Part shown: one piece after another, positions 25,065 to 35,985 of the stretch
Layout: each line of letters opens with the position of its first letter
Numbering within the stretch: the first letter of the stretch is position 1
From: Lineus longissimus
Taxonomy: Eukaryota; Nemertea; Pilidiophora; Heteronemertea; Lineidae
Assembly: GCF_910592395.1 (NCBI RefSeq)
Contig: NC_088322.1
Coordinates: forward strand, 1,366,001 to 1,426,000
DNA: 60,000 nt
Direction: 5' to 3'
Position numbers and translations under genes: made by a program
Notes under the pieces: generated by a model
Told to the model about the DNA's origin: nothing
Seen by the model: only the letters and a program-made list of their open reading frames with translations
Database searches by the model: none

Positions 25065-28000
25065 ATGGACAATGTTCCAATAGATATTCATTACAATAAG
25101 TCACTTGATAATTCTAGTAATTATAGTTACTGGGTAAGTCCAGTCATTATAGTTAGTGGGTAAGTCCAGTCATTATAGTTACTTTTTAAGTCCCTTCATA
25201 TAGTTACTTGGTGAGTCCAGTCATTATAGTTACTTTGTAAGTCTAGTAATTAAAAGTACTGGGTAAGTGAAGTCCAGTCATTATAGTTACTTGTTGAGTC
25301 TAGTAATTATAGTTACCTGGTAAGTCCAGTCATTATAGTTACTTGGTAAGTCTTGTCATTATAGTTACTTGGTGAGTCTAGTAATTATAGTTACTGGGTG
25401 AGTCCAGTCATTATAGTTCGTGGGTGGTAAGTCCAGTCATTACAGTTACTTGGTGAGTCTAGTAATCATAGTTACTTGGTAAGTCCAGTCATGATAGTTA
25501 CTTGGTGAGTCTAGTAATTAAAGTTCCTGGGTAAGTCCAGTCATATTCATACCACCGACAAAAATCAGGGGTATTCTGTCGTGGCTCATGCGTCAGTGTC
25601 ATCTGCATCAGTGTCAGTGTCGGGGTCCGTTAACTTTCCACTTTCCATCAGTCATTTATTGTTACTTGATATGTCACATCATTCTCACATGCATAACATT
25701 CCCTCATAGGATCATTGATTGGCACATGGATGGATCTATGATGATTAATAACAAACCGTGTTTTACACTCGGATCTCATCATAGATTCTATGATGGTCCA
25801 TGGTAGATCCCATCATCGATCCAATGACGGTGGGTCGCATGTCGACATCATACATGTCATATGTCAGCGGCAGTAGTCTTGTGAGGAGGGATTAAGATTA
25901 AGCAACCTTGACCATTCTGTTTCAGATTGGTTAATCAATCGTCATCACTGCCACCAGCTATGGCAGGTGAGAACACTCGTCATCACTGCCACCAGCTATG
26001 GCAGGTGAGAACACTCGTCATCACTGCCACCAGCTATGGCAGGTGAGAACACTCGTCATCACTGCCACCAGCTATGGCAGGTGAGAACACTCTCCGGTGG
26101 AGGAGATAACAACCATGCTGCAGGGAACGTGTAAGTCTTCAACTGCATCAGATTCCTTCGTTATGTTGACATCTCCTTCCAAATGCTCTTAAAGAAGCTG
26201 TACTGCTTTTCATTACTGTAACCATGATGGGAATTTAAAAACCCGAGAAACTTCCGAGTGGATATCAGGCCTCATATAGCTACAATGGGTCCACTTTTGT
26301 CTTGGCTGGTCATTCCCTACCAAAAAATGCACGCTGCTGGTCCACCGGGTGATGTCACAAGATTATATATGTCATCATAATCACCTCTGTTGCGATGAGG
26401 TGTGTCATTTTTGCAGGTGCCCAGCCATTGGCAGATGTTTTTCTCAAACTTTATATGGTAAGACGTTATTTTCGTCAACATGGCCGACGTTTGGATTCGG
26501 TGCTGAGACATTTGTCCCTTGAACAGCCGATTTAAACACCTGCTGTGTTGCAGGTCTCTCACAGGTGAAATGTATTTCAAACGGTTTTAAATGCTATTTA
26601 ATACTGACACTGATTCCCGCAAACAGGCAATTTTTGTTGCTGCAATTGGCAACATATTCATGACAACAGGACAATCATGCCTGGACCAAAACATCCATAG
26701 GATTAGAAAATTTCAGCGAATTTAACATAAAATTCATTTTATCTTTCATTCAGACATCAACTACTTTCATTGTCTGAGAATCGTTGATCTGCTCAAGGAG
26801 ACAGAAGCGGGAAGTAAAAACATGTTTGGGAGATCGCAGCGCATGAAGGTGGGTATAGTTGGTGATGTTCAACAAGTGGTATGATAAAGTGCCCTGCAGA
26901 AAAGTGATTTCGTCATTGCGACCAGTGATCATGAATGCATGCGACAAAAAATTTTTTTGCCGTGGTCATCGCAACCTGCGACAAGAATTGGTGATCGCTG
27001 GGACCTACGACGACATCAAACCCAGGAATTACTGGTTGTACCTATATTGTTCATTGTAGCGATAACTGTTGCAGGTCACAGTGATAAAAATCACCTGTTT
27101 GCACCATGGTTTGGCCAACATTTAGCATCTTCTGTTCCTTGGAGAAAAAGTGATTGACCCTGGAACAGTCCTGGCAAACGCTCACCTCTAGCTACAGAAG
27201 AGTTTTGGTGGCAGCAGTTGCTCCGGCCTTCCATCCTCCATCAATCGTCTCAGCATCTTTTGGCTGGGCTCTCCCAGTTCCATCTTGGTTTTAAACATGA
27301 AAAAATGGCTCAAAAAAGGCTCACAACTATTTATGGGTTTGCAGTGTGCATGTCTGGGAAATAATGTTCAAAGTAATTTCCACGGTAGAGTTTGTGTCTT
27401 TGTTGTTTAAGGATTGGTATGAGATTCTCAAACTACATGAAAAGGATGGCGTTTATTTAGGTTAGTCGATTGTGAAATAAGGTTGACGATTGGGTAGGGA
27501 ATTTATACCACTCAAATTCACCCTTCCAGTCTAACTTTGCATAAGGATTGACCATAGGGCACCACCATTTTGGCCAGAACTTGAAGTCCTAAAGCAATTA
27601 GAACACTTTCAACACGCAGTGAATGCCAGTTTCAAGGGATGGAAGTCTGTTCATTGTTTTCCACAGAACAGACTCACACCCTTCAAATTGGTATTCACTT
27701 CATTTTAAAGGCGTTCCAATTATTTTAGGATTTCAAGTTCTAGCCAAAATAGTGGCGCCTGTGGTCGTTCCTTAACATGTGCCACCACGGTTAGGTGCCA
27801 GTTGGATTTATTATCCAAGCGACTCCATCTTCACCCAGAGGTTGAGTCCACGCAGGCTACTCATGTTTTTCACTTGGTGTCATCTTTTGCCTGCCCTGGC
27901 AGAGATATCAGATACAAGGAACATCGGTTTACATCTCATTCAAAAGACTGTGATGAGCCAGGAATTTAGTTTCTTTAAAGCCTTGTGGTTCATCGAGAAA

Positions 28001-28636
28001 TACAGTCCCGGGTTGTTCTCATCAGGATCGAAGGAAGGCTTGATGCAGGGTAGCCAGCACTGATGACCTTCAGGCTATGACACTCCTTGACTATACGAGG
28101 AAGAGGGCTTTCAGTAAACTCTGAAAATGTTTTTTCAGCTGAAGTCGCGCAAATCTTGATGAGGAATGTTAATTATGAGGTAACTGCACTGAAGAAACAG
28201 ATCGTGAAATGTAAACAGATTCAGAAGGATATGGTGAGGAAGGAGTCTGAGTACAGGAGCGGGGAGGCTGAGTATCTTGATAAATATAATGCAGCGTGTC
28301 GATAGATGGACATCAGGGTATCAGGGTAAGATACATTGAGCATTGCCATCCGAGTGGTTAATCTCAGTGACAAATTTTCTGCAAATTTTCATTGGGTAAG
28401 AGTTTTGCTTTCAGGGACAATCGCAAGCAATAGTGTTAAACCAAGAAATATAGCCTCAGAAGTGAAAGTAGGGCTGATTTGTGTTTCTCATTTTTCAGGG
28501 CAATAAGATAAAATCAGAGCTGTTATCGTTAGTGAAACATCTTCCTGCTGAGTTTGATAGAATAGCAACAGCTACCAGGGACCTCAAGGAACCAGTCAAC
28601 TTGTATGAAATGTTCATCGAGTTCACATTAAAAAAG
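25065..28636 (+). CDS. CDK5RAP3: CDK5RAP3-like gene, N-terminal exons, apparently damaged
   Basis: CDK5RAP3 (C53) works in UFMylation and ER-phagy. Exons by homology and phase: 25065-25107 (MDNVPIDIHYNK), 25926-25966 (DWLINRHHCHQLWQ), about 26103-26130 (EEITTMLQGT), 26754-26848 (INYFHCLRIVDLLKETEAG), 27412-27460, 28139-28317 (AQILMRNVNYEVTALKKQI) and 28499-28636 (SELLSLVKHLPAEF). The order matches the family N-terminus. Lesions: the exon 1 border reads ATAATT instead of a GT donor; about 20 expected codons between LWQ and EEI are replaced by a 38-bp array; a TAG at 28303-28305 sits where a conserved Gln (CAG) is expected; two codons are missing in FGR-SQRMK. It could be a pseudogene, a damaged allele or partly an assembly fault. 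Further exon-like sequence is at 54300-54640. Confidence 0.75.
25108..25545 (+). repeat. 26-bp minisatellite carrying splice-donor sequences, starting at the CDK5RAP3 exon 1 border
   Basis: About 16 variable copies of a 26-bp unit such as TAGTTACTTGGTAAGTCCAG. Many copies hold ACTTG/GTAAGT or ACTTG/GTGAGT, which matches the exon 1 end (CACTTG) plus a strong donor. At the exon 1 border itself the sequence reads CTTG/ATAATTCTAG. Confidence 0.85.
25546..25925. other. CDK5RAP3 intron 1 remainder
   Basis: No gene or clear repeat. It ends in a normal acceptor (CTGTTTCAG) before the exon at 25926. Confidence 0.5.
25940..26091 (+). repeat. 38-bp tandem repeat, four copies, spanning the CDK5RAP3 exon 2 donor
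   Basis: Copies start at 25940, 25978, 26016 and 26054. Each unit holds the last 27 bases of exon 2, the CAG/GTGAGA donor and a few intron bases, so four equivalent donors exist at 25967, 26005, 26043 and 26081. Confidence 0.92.
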
Positions 28637-29890
28637 GTGAGTACTGGTTTGACTGACATAAAGCCTGTTATTGTCGGAGACTGATATTGCATATGACGTA
28701 TTATTGGCTGCCAAATCCCCCTATTAGAAGAGCTAAGTCTCCTTATCTAATATCATGACCATTTCCTGATCATTGTAAGCTAAATCTTGGAGATACTTAC
28801 CTTGGAACATTCCAGCCTCTTCTGATCCTTGCTGCTCAAAGTTGCTGTTCTGAAAGTTTCCTGATCGGATATAATAACATACTACCAGACTAGTTACCTG
28901 CATCACTTGTGACCCATGAAACCATGAGAGGCTGACAAGATGAATCTGTGGTGTCGACATTAAGTCTCTCAGCTGCAAATACCTTGGTAAGGTGCAGAGA
29001 CTTCAACTCGCTGAAGATGGGAGGGTGGTTAACCGTGTATGCTAACCGCAGCTTCGCTAGATGTCACAATGAAAAACCAACACATACTCAGCTCTCCCTC
29101 CAAGGGACAGGGGACTGTGGCTATATTTGGGTCCACTCAGACAGTTGTGGGTCTGTTAGTACAAGTTTCCAACGTAAGATGGCATTACCATGTTATGGTC
29201 AGGTCCTTGCCTGTGACAAGAATCTGTCAGCTCTGTGACATGTGTTATGCCATAGAAGTTTGGTGAGCTTCCCCAGTGTTGTCCTGGTAACAGAGCATCA
29301 TCCATGACATCATCACTGACAGCGTCCAATCCAGGGGCGTATCCAGGTGACAGAAAAAAGTAGGCATGCGCTGCATTTCTCATCCAAATTTCCGGTTTGT
29401 TCCTAAATTTCATAATCTATTTCAAAGATTATGATTAATTGGGGAGGGGGTGCATGTGTCCAGTGCGCCCCCTTTTGGTCTGTGCCTGCAATCGGCCAGT
29501 CAGCAATCTACTTTCTGATGATGCCTCATTGGTGAGAGGAATTCACTCTGTTGACTTCATGTGGCCCATCAAACCAAAATGGGTAGCATATTGCTTTAGG
29601 GGCCATTGGAGTTATCCACGTGTTCGTATAGCGAATCAGCTATGTACATTTTGATAAGAAATCCATATGTGGATCTTTCCTGATGCTTGAGAGATTCATA
29701 AATATGTTCAGAGGAAACAACAAGCTTTTATGGACTTTGTTTGGAGAAATCAAAGTTTTCTGACAAAACATGAGACATTTTCCTTTGGGTGAACTTCATG
29801 AAACTTCCTTTCAAATGTATTTTGGATTCTATTTTTGCCAAATTGACTAGTGGAAGACAGGTTTGCTGTTCATGAGACATATGAGGTCCT
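28637..29890. other. non-coding stretch after the 28499 exon
   Basis: A GTGAGT donor follows the exon at 28637. No further exon, gene or structured repeat was recognised here. Confidence 0.45.
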
Positions 29891-30265
29891 AATCTAAAAG
29901 TGGATCAACATCTTAATTTCAATATAATTTCATATCATCAGTGCTTCTGGCAGCCTATGACCCGATTGGGTGTGATGGGGTCAAAAATAAAGAACAAAAA
30001 CACTCACATTCAAATAATATATGTTACATTTTGGATATAAAGGCATTCTACCCAAGACAAGATTAATCTGAGCTCATAATCTAAAAGTGGATCAACATCT
30101 ATATAATTTCATATCATCAGTGCTTCTGGCAGCCTACGACCCGATTGGATGTGATGGGGTCACAAATAAAGAACAAAAACTCTCACATTAAACTTACATT
30201 TTGGATATAAAGGCATTCTACCCAAGACAAGGTTAATCTGAGCTTGTATCAACTCATTATTTCAA
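29891..30265 (+). repeat. 187-bp direct duplication
   Basis: AATCTAAAAGTGGATCAACA occurs at 29891 and again at 30078, and the following sequence (GTGCTTCTGGCAGCCTA, GGTATAAAGG-type, CTACCCAAGACAAG) is shared in the same order with small deletions. Diverged, non-coding. Confidence 0.85.
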
Positions 30266-30717
30266 GATTACCTTTTTACAGACACCCTGTACACTGGGGA
30301 TGTCAATCAATGCTATAAACCAGGAATGATTGCATAATTGATCGGCTAACTCACAATCAGGTGTACAGCACCTGACATATTTAACCCTTTTGCTACTAAC
30401 TGCCTGATTTCACCTGCTGTATTTATGTCAGAATATTCCTGTAGAAATCAAGCTTTATATTTCATACAGCGCTGTATTGAAAATCCGTCGTTGTATGATT
30501 GACAGTTGAAGGCAAAAGTAAGTAGTAAAGAGCCTGAACGGCAACTTGGACCCCCTGCAGAAATCTGCTTCCATATTTTGTCCCATTCAAAGCAGTTATA
30601 CTAATAGTAGCGACACAAAACACTGCTTCAACCAAAAGGAGGCTGTTTATATTTTACATTGAAAACATTACTAAGTTGTAACCAAGGTGTTTTAGAATAT
30701 GTTTGTACAATACAGCT
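30266..30717. other. non-coding spacer
   Basis: No gene or strong repeat seen. Confidence 0.4.
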
Positions 30718-32742
30718 AACATACACACTGTTACCAGTCCAGGATGAGGTGAATTCTGAAACATTTCTTTTAAATTCCAATATGCTAACATACAGACTGT
30801 TACCAGTCCAGGATGAGGTGAATTCTGAAACATTTCTTTTAAATTCCAATATGCTAACATACAGACTGTTTCCAGTCCAGGATGAGGTCAATTCTGAAAC
30901 ATTTCTTTTAAATTCCAATACAGCTAACATACAGACTGTTACCAGTCCAGGATGAGGTGAATTCTGAAACATTTCTTTTAAATTCCAATATGCTAACATA
31001 CAGACTGTTACCAGTCCAGGATGAGGTCAATTCTGAAACATTTCTTTTAAATTCCAATATGCTAACATACAGACTGTTACCAGTCCAGGATGAGGTGAAT
31101 TCTGAAACATTTCTTTTAAATTCCAATACAGCTAACATACAGACTGTTACCAGTCCAGGATGAGGTGAATTCTGAAACATTTCTTTTAAATTCCAATATG
31201 CTAACATACAGACTGTTACCAGTCCAGGATGAGGTGAATTCTGAAACATTTCTTTTAAATTCCAATATGCTAACATACAGACTGTTACCAGTCCAGGATG
31301 AGGTGAATTCTGAAACATTTCTTTTAAATTCCAATATGCTAACATACAGACTGTTACCAGTCCAGGATGAGGTGAATTCTGAAACATTTCTTTTAAATTC
31401 CAATATGCTAACATACACACTGTTACCAGTCCAGGATGAACATACAGACTGTTACCAGTCCAGGATGAGGTTGAATTCTGAAACATTTCTTTTAAATTCC
31501 AATATGCTAACATACAGACTGTTACCAGTCCAGGATGAGGTTGAATTCTGAAACATTTCTTTTAAATTCCAATACAGCTAACATACAGACTGTTACCAGT
31601 CCAGGATGAGGTGAATTCTGAAACATTTCTTTTAAATTCCAATATGCTAACATACAGACTGTTACCAGTCCAGGATGAGGTTGAATTCTGAAACATTTCT
31701 TTTAAATTCCAATATGCTAACATACAGACTGTTACCAGTCCAGGATGAGGTGAATTCTGAAACATTTCTTTTAAATTCCAATACAGCTAACATACACACT
31801 GTTACCAGTCCAGGATGAGGTTGAATTCTGAAACATTTCTTTTTAAATTCCAATACAGCTAACATACACACTGTTACCAGTCCAGGATGAGGTTGAATTC
31901 TGAAACATTTCTTTTTAAATTCCAATACAGCTAACATACACACTGTTACCAGTCCAGGAAGAGGTTGAATTCTGAAACATTTCTTTTAAATTCCAATATG
32001 CTAACATACACACTGTTACCAGTCCAGGAAGAGGTGAATTCTGAAACATTTCTTTTAAATTCCAATATGCTAACATACAGACTGTTATCAGTCCAGGATG
32101 AGGTGAATTCTGAAACATTTCTTTTAAATTCCAATACAGCTAACATACAGACTGTTACCAGTCCAGGATGAGGTGAATTCTGAAACATTTCTTTTAAACT
32201 CCAATACAGCTAACATACAGACTGTTACCAGTCCAGGATGAGGTGAATTCTGAAACATTTCTTTTAAACTCCAATACAGCTAACATACAGACTGTTACCA
32301 GTCCAGGATGAGGTTGAATTCTGAAACATTTCTTTTTAAATTCCAATATGCTAACATACAGACTGTTACCAGTCCAGGATGAGGTTGAATTCTGAAACAT
32401 TTCTTTTTAAATTCCAATATGCTAACATACAGACTGTTACCAGTCCAGGATGAGGTTGAATTCTGAAACATTTCTTTTAAACTCCAATATGCTAACATAC
32501 AGACTGTTACCAGTCCAGGATGAGGTTGAATTCTGAAACATTTCTTTTTAAATTCCAATATGCTAACATACACACTGTTACCAGTCCAGGATGAGGTGAA
32601 TTCTGAAACATTTCTTTTTAAATTCCAATACAGCTAACATACAGACTGTTACCAGTCCAGGATGAGGTGAATTCTGAAACATTTCTTATAAATTCCAATA
32701 TGCTAACATACAGACTGTTACCAGTCCAGGATGAGGTGAATT
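30718..32742 (+). repeat. 69-71-bp minisatellite, about 29 copies
   Basis: The unit contains CCAGTCCAGGATGAGGTGAA, TTCTGAAACATTTCTTTTAA and GCTAACATACAGACTGTTA. Two indel variants (AATATGC or AATACAGC; GAGGTG or GAGGTTG) change unit length and are arranged in mixed order. One short partial unit occurs near 31440. Open frames in it are repeat artefacts. Confidence 0.95.
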
Positions 32743-35126
32743 TGAGATGACGCGGCAAGTAATAAATGCATAATGGAATACATTTAGAGTGCACTGTTGG
32801 GCGCCTCGCCTGGGAAATTAATGGTGCGTCGTGACCTTGTTTGGGAGTGTTCCCGACTAAGGACGAAGGCTTAGACATGGATAACAAACTCCGACGCTGT
32901 CCAAGGACATGATGTATGAAACTGGAAATGTTTCCAAATTAAACCTCATCCCAAACCTTTTACAGAACTATGAGATATAAGCATGTCTTATGACAGATAT
33001 CTTTGAAGTGAGTTGAGTGAAAAGCTAAAGTACCAAAATGCACATCCTTATAAACCAGTTATTAGGAAGCTTTAGAGGTTCAAACAAAATTCGACCAGCT
33101 TTCCTGCCTTTCTTCATTATAAGATTACTTCTTATAGCCAACAATTTATTGTTACAGTTTATGTAGTAAACGACCTGCAGCAGTGTAAATAGTTCACACA
33201 GTTTATAGTTCATGTGGTTTATATTGTTTTCAATAGTTCTATTTATCGATGTGGATTATATAATCTATTACTAGGATAAGTCTACAATACTCAACATCAT
33301 TCCCTGTTGTCTAGATAATACAGGGTTCCCAATTTTAAACTCTTCACATATTTCTCCTCTGAGTCTGAAATCATTGAAATGAACTCTGCAAAGTCTACTT
33401 TCACTAAACGGAATCTGTGAAATAAGAGGTTATGGTTTACCTTGTAATAGCAGAGAAAATACTCATAGTTTCATCGATATAAGACTCTTTCTCAATACTG
33501 TGAACCCTGAAATTTTCGAAACTGCACCATAAAATGCAAATTTAAAAAGCCAGAAAATGTCAACCTCAATGCATTAACCCTTTCAGCGGCAAACATGATA
33601 TTTAGTCGATCGCCAAGTGAAAATGCAAATTCGTCAAATTTAAGCATCGTGATTTACAGTCTTCAAGTCAGACCCCAAAACATACAGTTACACTTTATTG
33701 TTACAGTACCTAAAGTGTAAATAGTTGATACAGTTTATATAGTTCATATAGTTTATATACTTCACATAAACCAGTTGTTAGAAAGCTTAAGCTTCAAACA
33801 AAATTCTACTACTCTCCTTGTCTTTCTTCAGAATATTTCATTCAGTTTAAAGTTTATTGTTACAGTTTATATAGTAAATGTACATACAGTTTAAATAGTT
33901 AACACAGTTGATTATAATCTTTTATTAGTATAAGTCAACAACATTTGTTGTCATCCAGATAAGACGGGTCTCGATTTCAAACTCTTTACCTGTTTTCTCC
34001 TGAATTAATTGAACATGTTAAATGAAATTTGCAATCTCCACTTTCACTGAACTGAGGTTGGTGAAAAGTACTTTTGGTTTACCCAGTAGTTGCAGAGAGA
34101 ACTCTGGTTTCACAAACTGTTTCATACAGTTTGAAGTTTATTGTGACAGTACTGACAGTTTAAATAGTTGATAGTTTATGTAGTTTATATAGTTCAATGT
34201 GGTTCATAATCATATGGTTCATATAACCTATTGCTAGTACAAGTCTACTCAACTAAGCAACATTCCCTGTCATCTAGATGAAACAGGGATATCGGTTTCA
34301 AACTCTTCACCTCTCTTTCACCTGAATTCTGCCATTTCCACAGTCGCGTCCCAAAACATACAGTTAACAGTTTATCATGACAGTTTATATAGTTAATGTA
34401 CCTACAGTTTAAATAGTTGATACAGCTTTTATAGTTTTGTGTATCTATTATATAATCTATTACCAGTCTACAGTCCAGATAAAACAGAGTTATATAGATT
34501 TCTCTCTGAGCAACAGTGTCCTGAAATGAACACTGCGATGTCCTCTTTCACTGAACATTTAATTGGTTTTACACATTAATTGCACAGAGCACTCAAGTTT
34601 GAACAATCTAAGACCTTTTCTATCCACATTACAGACAAGTCCCTGTGAATTATTTACTAGGTCATTTCTCATAGCAAAAACCTCTGTAGGGCAGAACTGT
34701 TGAGATAGTGACTTTTTGGACCAATCATCAACCCCCCCCCCGCAAATACGGACTGTAAACTAAAATAGTAGCTTCTGCTTTTAGACCAGTAAGCCGGCAC
34801 CTCGTGAGAAATTCAGTTCAGTTTGTAGCTAAATTAAAAAGACCTTCATTTAGACTTCCACTAAGTTACACAAGAATGCTTTGGGATCAAAGGAAAGGTG
34901 CCGAGACTTATCTGTGTATTCTAGTGTCAGATATTTAAATAGGCAAGTTCTCATTGGTCATTATTTTCTAAATTGTAGGATTTTTCCAAAACTAGATGGT
35001 GATGTACATGTACAGTGAGATGATATTACACTTTGATCAACAAAGGAGGCTCTCTGCTAATGATTTCCCCCAAGATTTCCTGATCATAGATTCAGTCAGT
35101 TCCTGTTCTTACGTTACTAGAACATT
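32743..35126. repeat. A+T-rich region with diverged long direct repeats
   Basis: Three diverged blocks share the same order of landmarks: AAACCAGTTATTAGGAAGC (33051) and AAACCAGTTGTTAGAAAGC (33769); CAGTTTATATAGTT-type strings; and CATTCCCTG...AGATAA...ACAGGG followed by CAAACTCTTCACC (about 33297, 33940, 34261). No coding sequence recognised. A short poly-C tract lies near 34733. Confidence 0.6.
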
Positions 35127-35985
35127 GGGTGATTTCAAAGTCAATTTTTAGATTTAGCTTTAAAACTAAATGGAACACTAAAACCCTTGATTAAGCCAGC
35201 ATTGAAATGAAGTGGGTTTAGGTTTCATCCTATTTCAAAGTCGGTGTTTGTTGGTTTTAGCATTATGTCCGGATTTAGCTTAAAACTAAGGGATGGTTTT
35301 AGTGTCAAAAACTAACACCGGGATTAAAACTAAAACTCTCCACAACACCATAAATGAAATCAGTTCTGGTGTTAGTTTTGACACTCAGTTTTAGCATTAT
35401 CCTATTTCAAATTAGGTTTTAGTTTCACACTGAAACCAATTGGAACACCAAGGTCTGATCTTAATCCCAGCTCGGTGTTATAATTGGAAGATTTGTAGTG
35501 CATTTTGTATTACAAATAAAACTAACACCTTGTTGTTCGTACCATTTCAAGGAGTGGTTGCTGGTATTTTGAACGCTGATGGGAATGATGATGGACGTGA
35601 AAGAAGACGACCAAATTTGTATTTCTGACAATGTTTTCAATGTTTTGACAATTTTTATTTGAGGCGTCTGCTATAATTCTTGTCAGGCAAGATCAGAAGC
35701 GGTTACAATAGGGAAAGAACAGTAACAACGACAACAACATGCATGTTTGGTTTTTCCAAGGTTTTATCTCTGTCCATCTTGGCGTTAGTTTTACCTGCAG
35801 AATAAAACATCTTCTTAGTTTCAGCCCAGGTTTTAGGTGTTTAGATAAAACCAGGTGTTGGTGTTAAACTAAAACCTCGAATTGGTCTTATCCAGACATA
35901 GGTTTTTATATATAGGGGTAGAAAATAAGAATAAAACTGACACTAATACCCAACACTAAAAGGAAAACCAACTTTGAAATCACCC
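35127..35985. mobile_element. non-autonomous inverted-repeat element overlapping the 3' end of the ankyrin gene
   Basis: The ends are GGGTGATTTCAAAGT (35127-35141) and its exact reverse complement (35971-35985). The interior is full of GGTTTTAG / CTAAAACC strings in both orientations and of paired landmarks such as ATTATGTCCGGA (left) and TCCAGACATAGG (right), as in a decayed foldback element. No transposase. No target duplication was clear. Its right 80 bp encode the last 26 or so residues of the ankyrin protein. Confidence 0.6.

Noticed and set aside
25065-25133. AT-AC (U12-type) intron at CDK5RAP3 exon 1
   Set aside because: ATAATTCTAG does not match the ATATCCTT donor consensus and the next acceptor is CAG; a mutated GT donor explains it better.
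30628-32573. Repeated open frames (LKEMFQNS-type and LLNSNMLTYRLLPVQDE-type)
   Set aside because: Artefacts of the 69-71-bp minisatellite; the frame changes with unit length.
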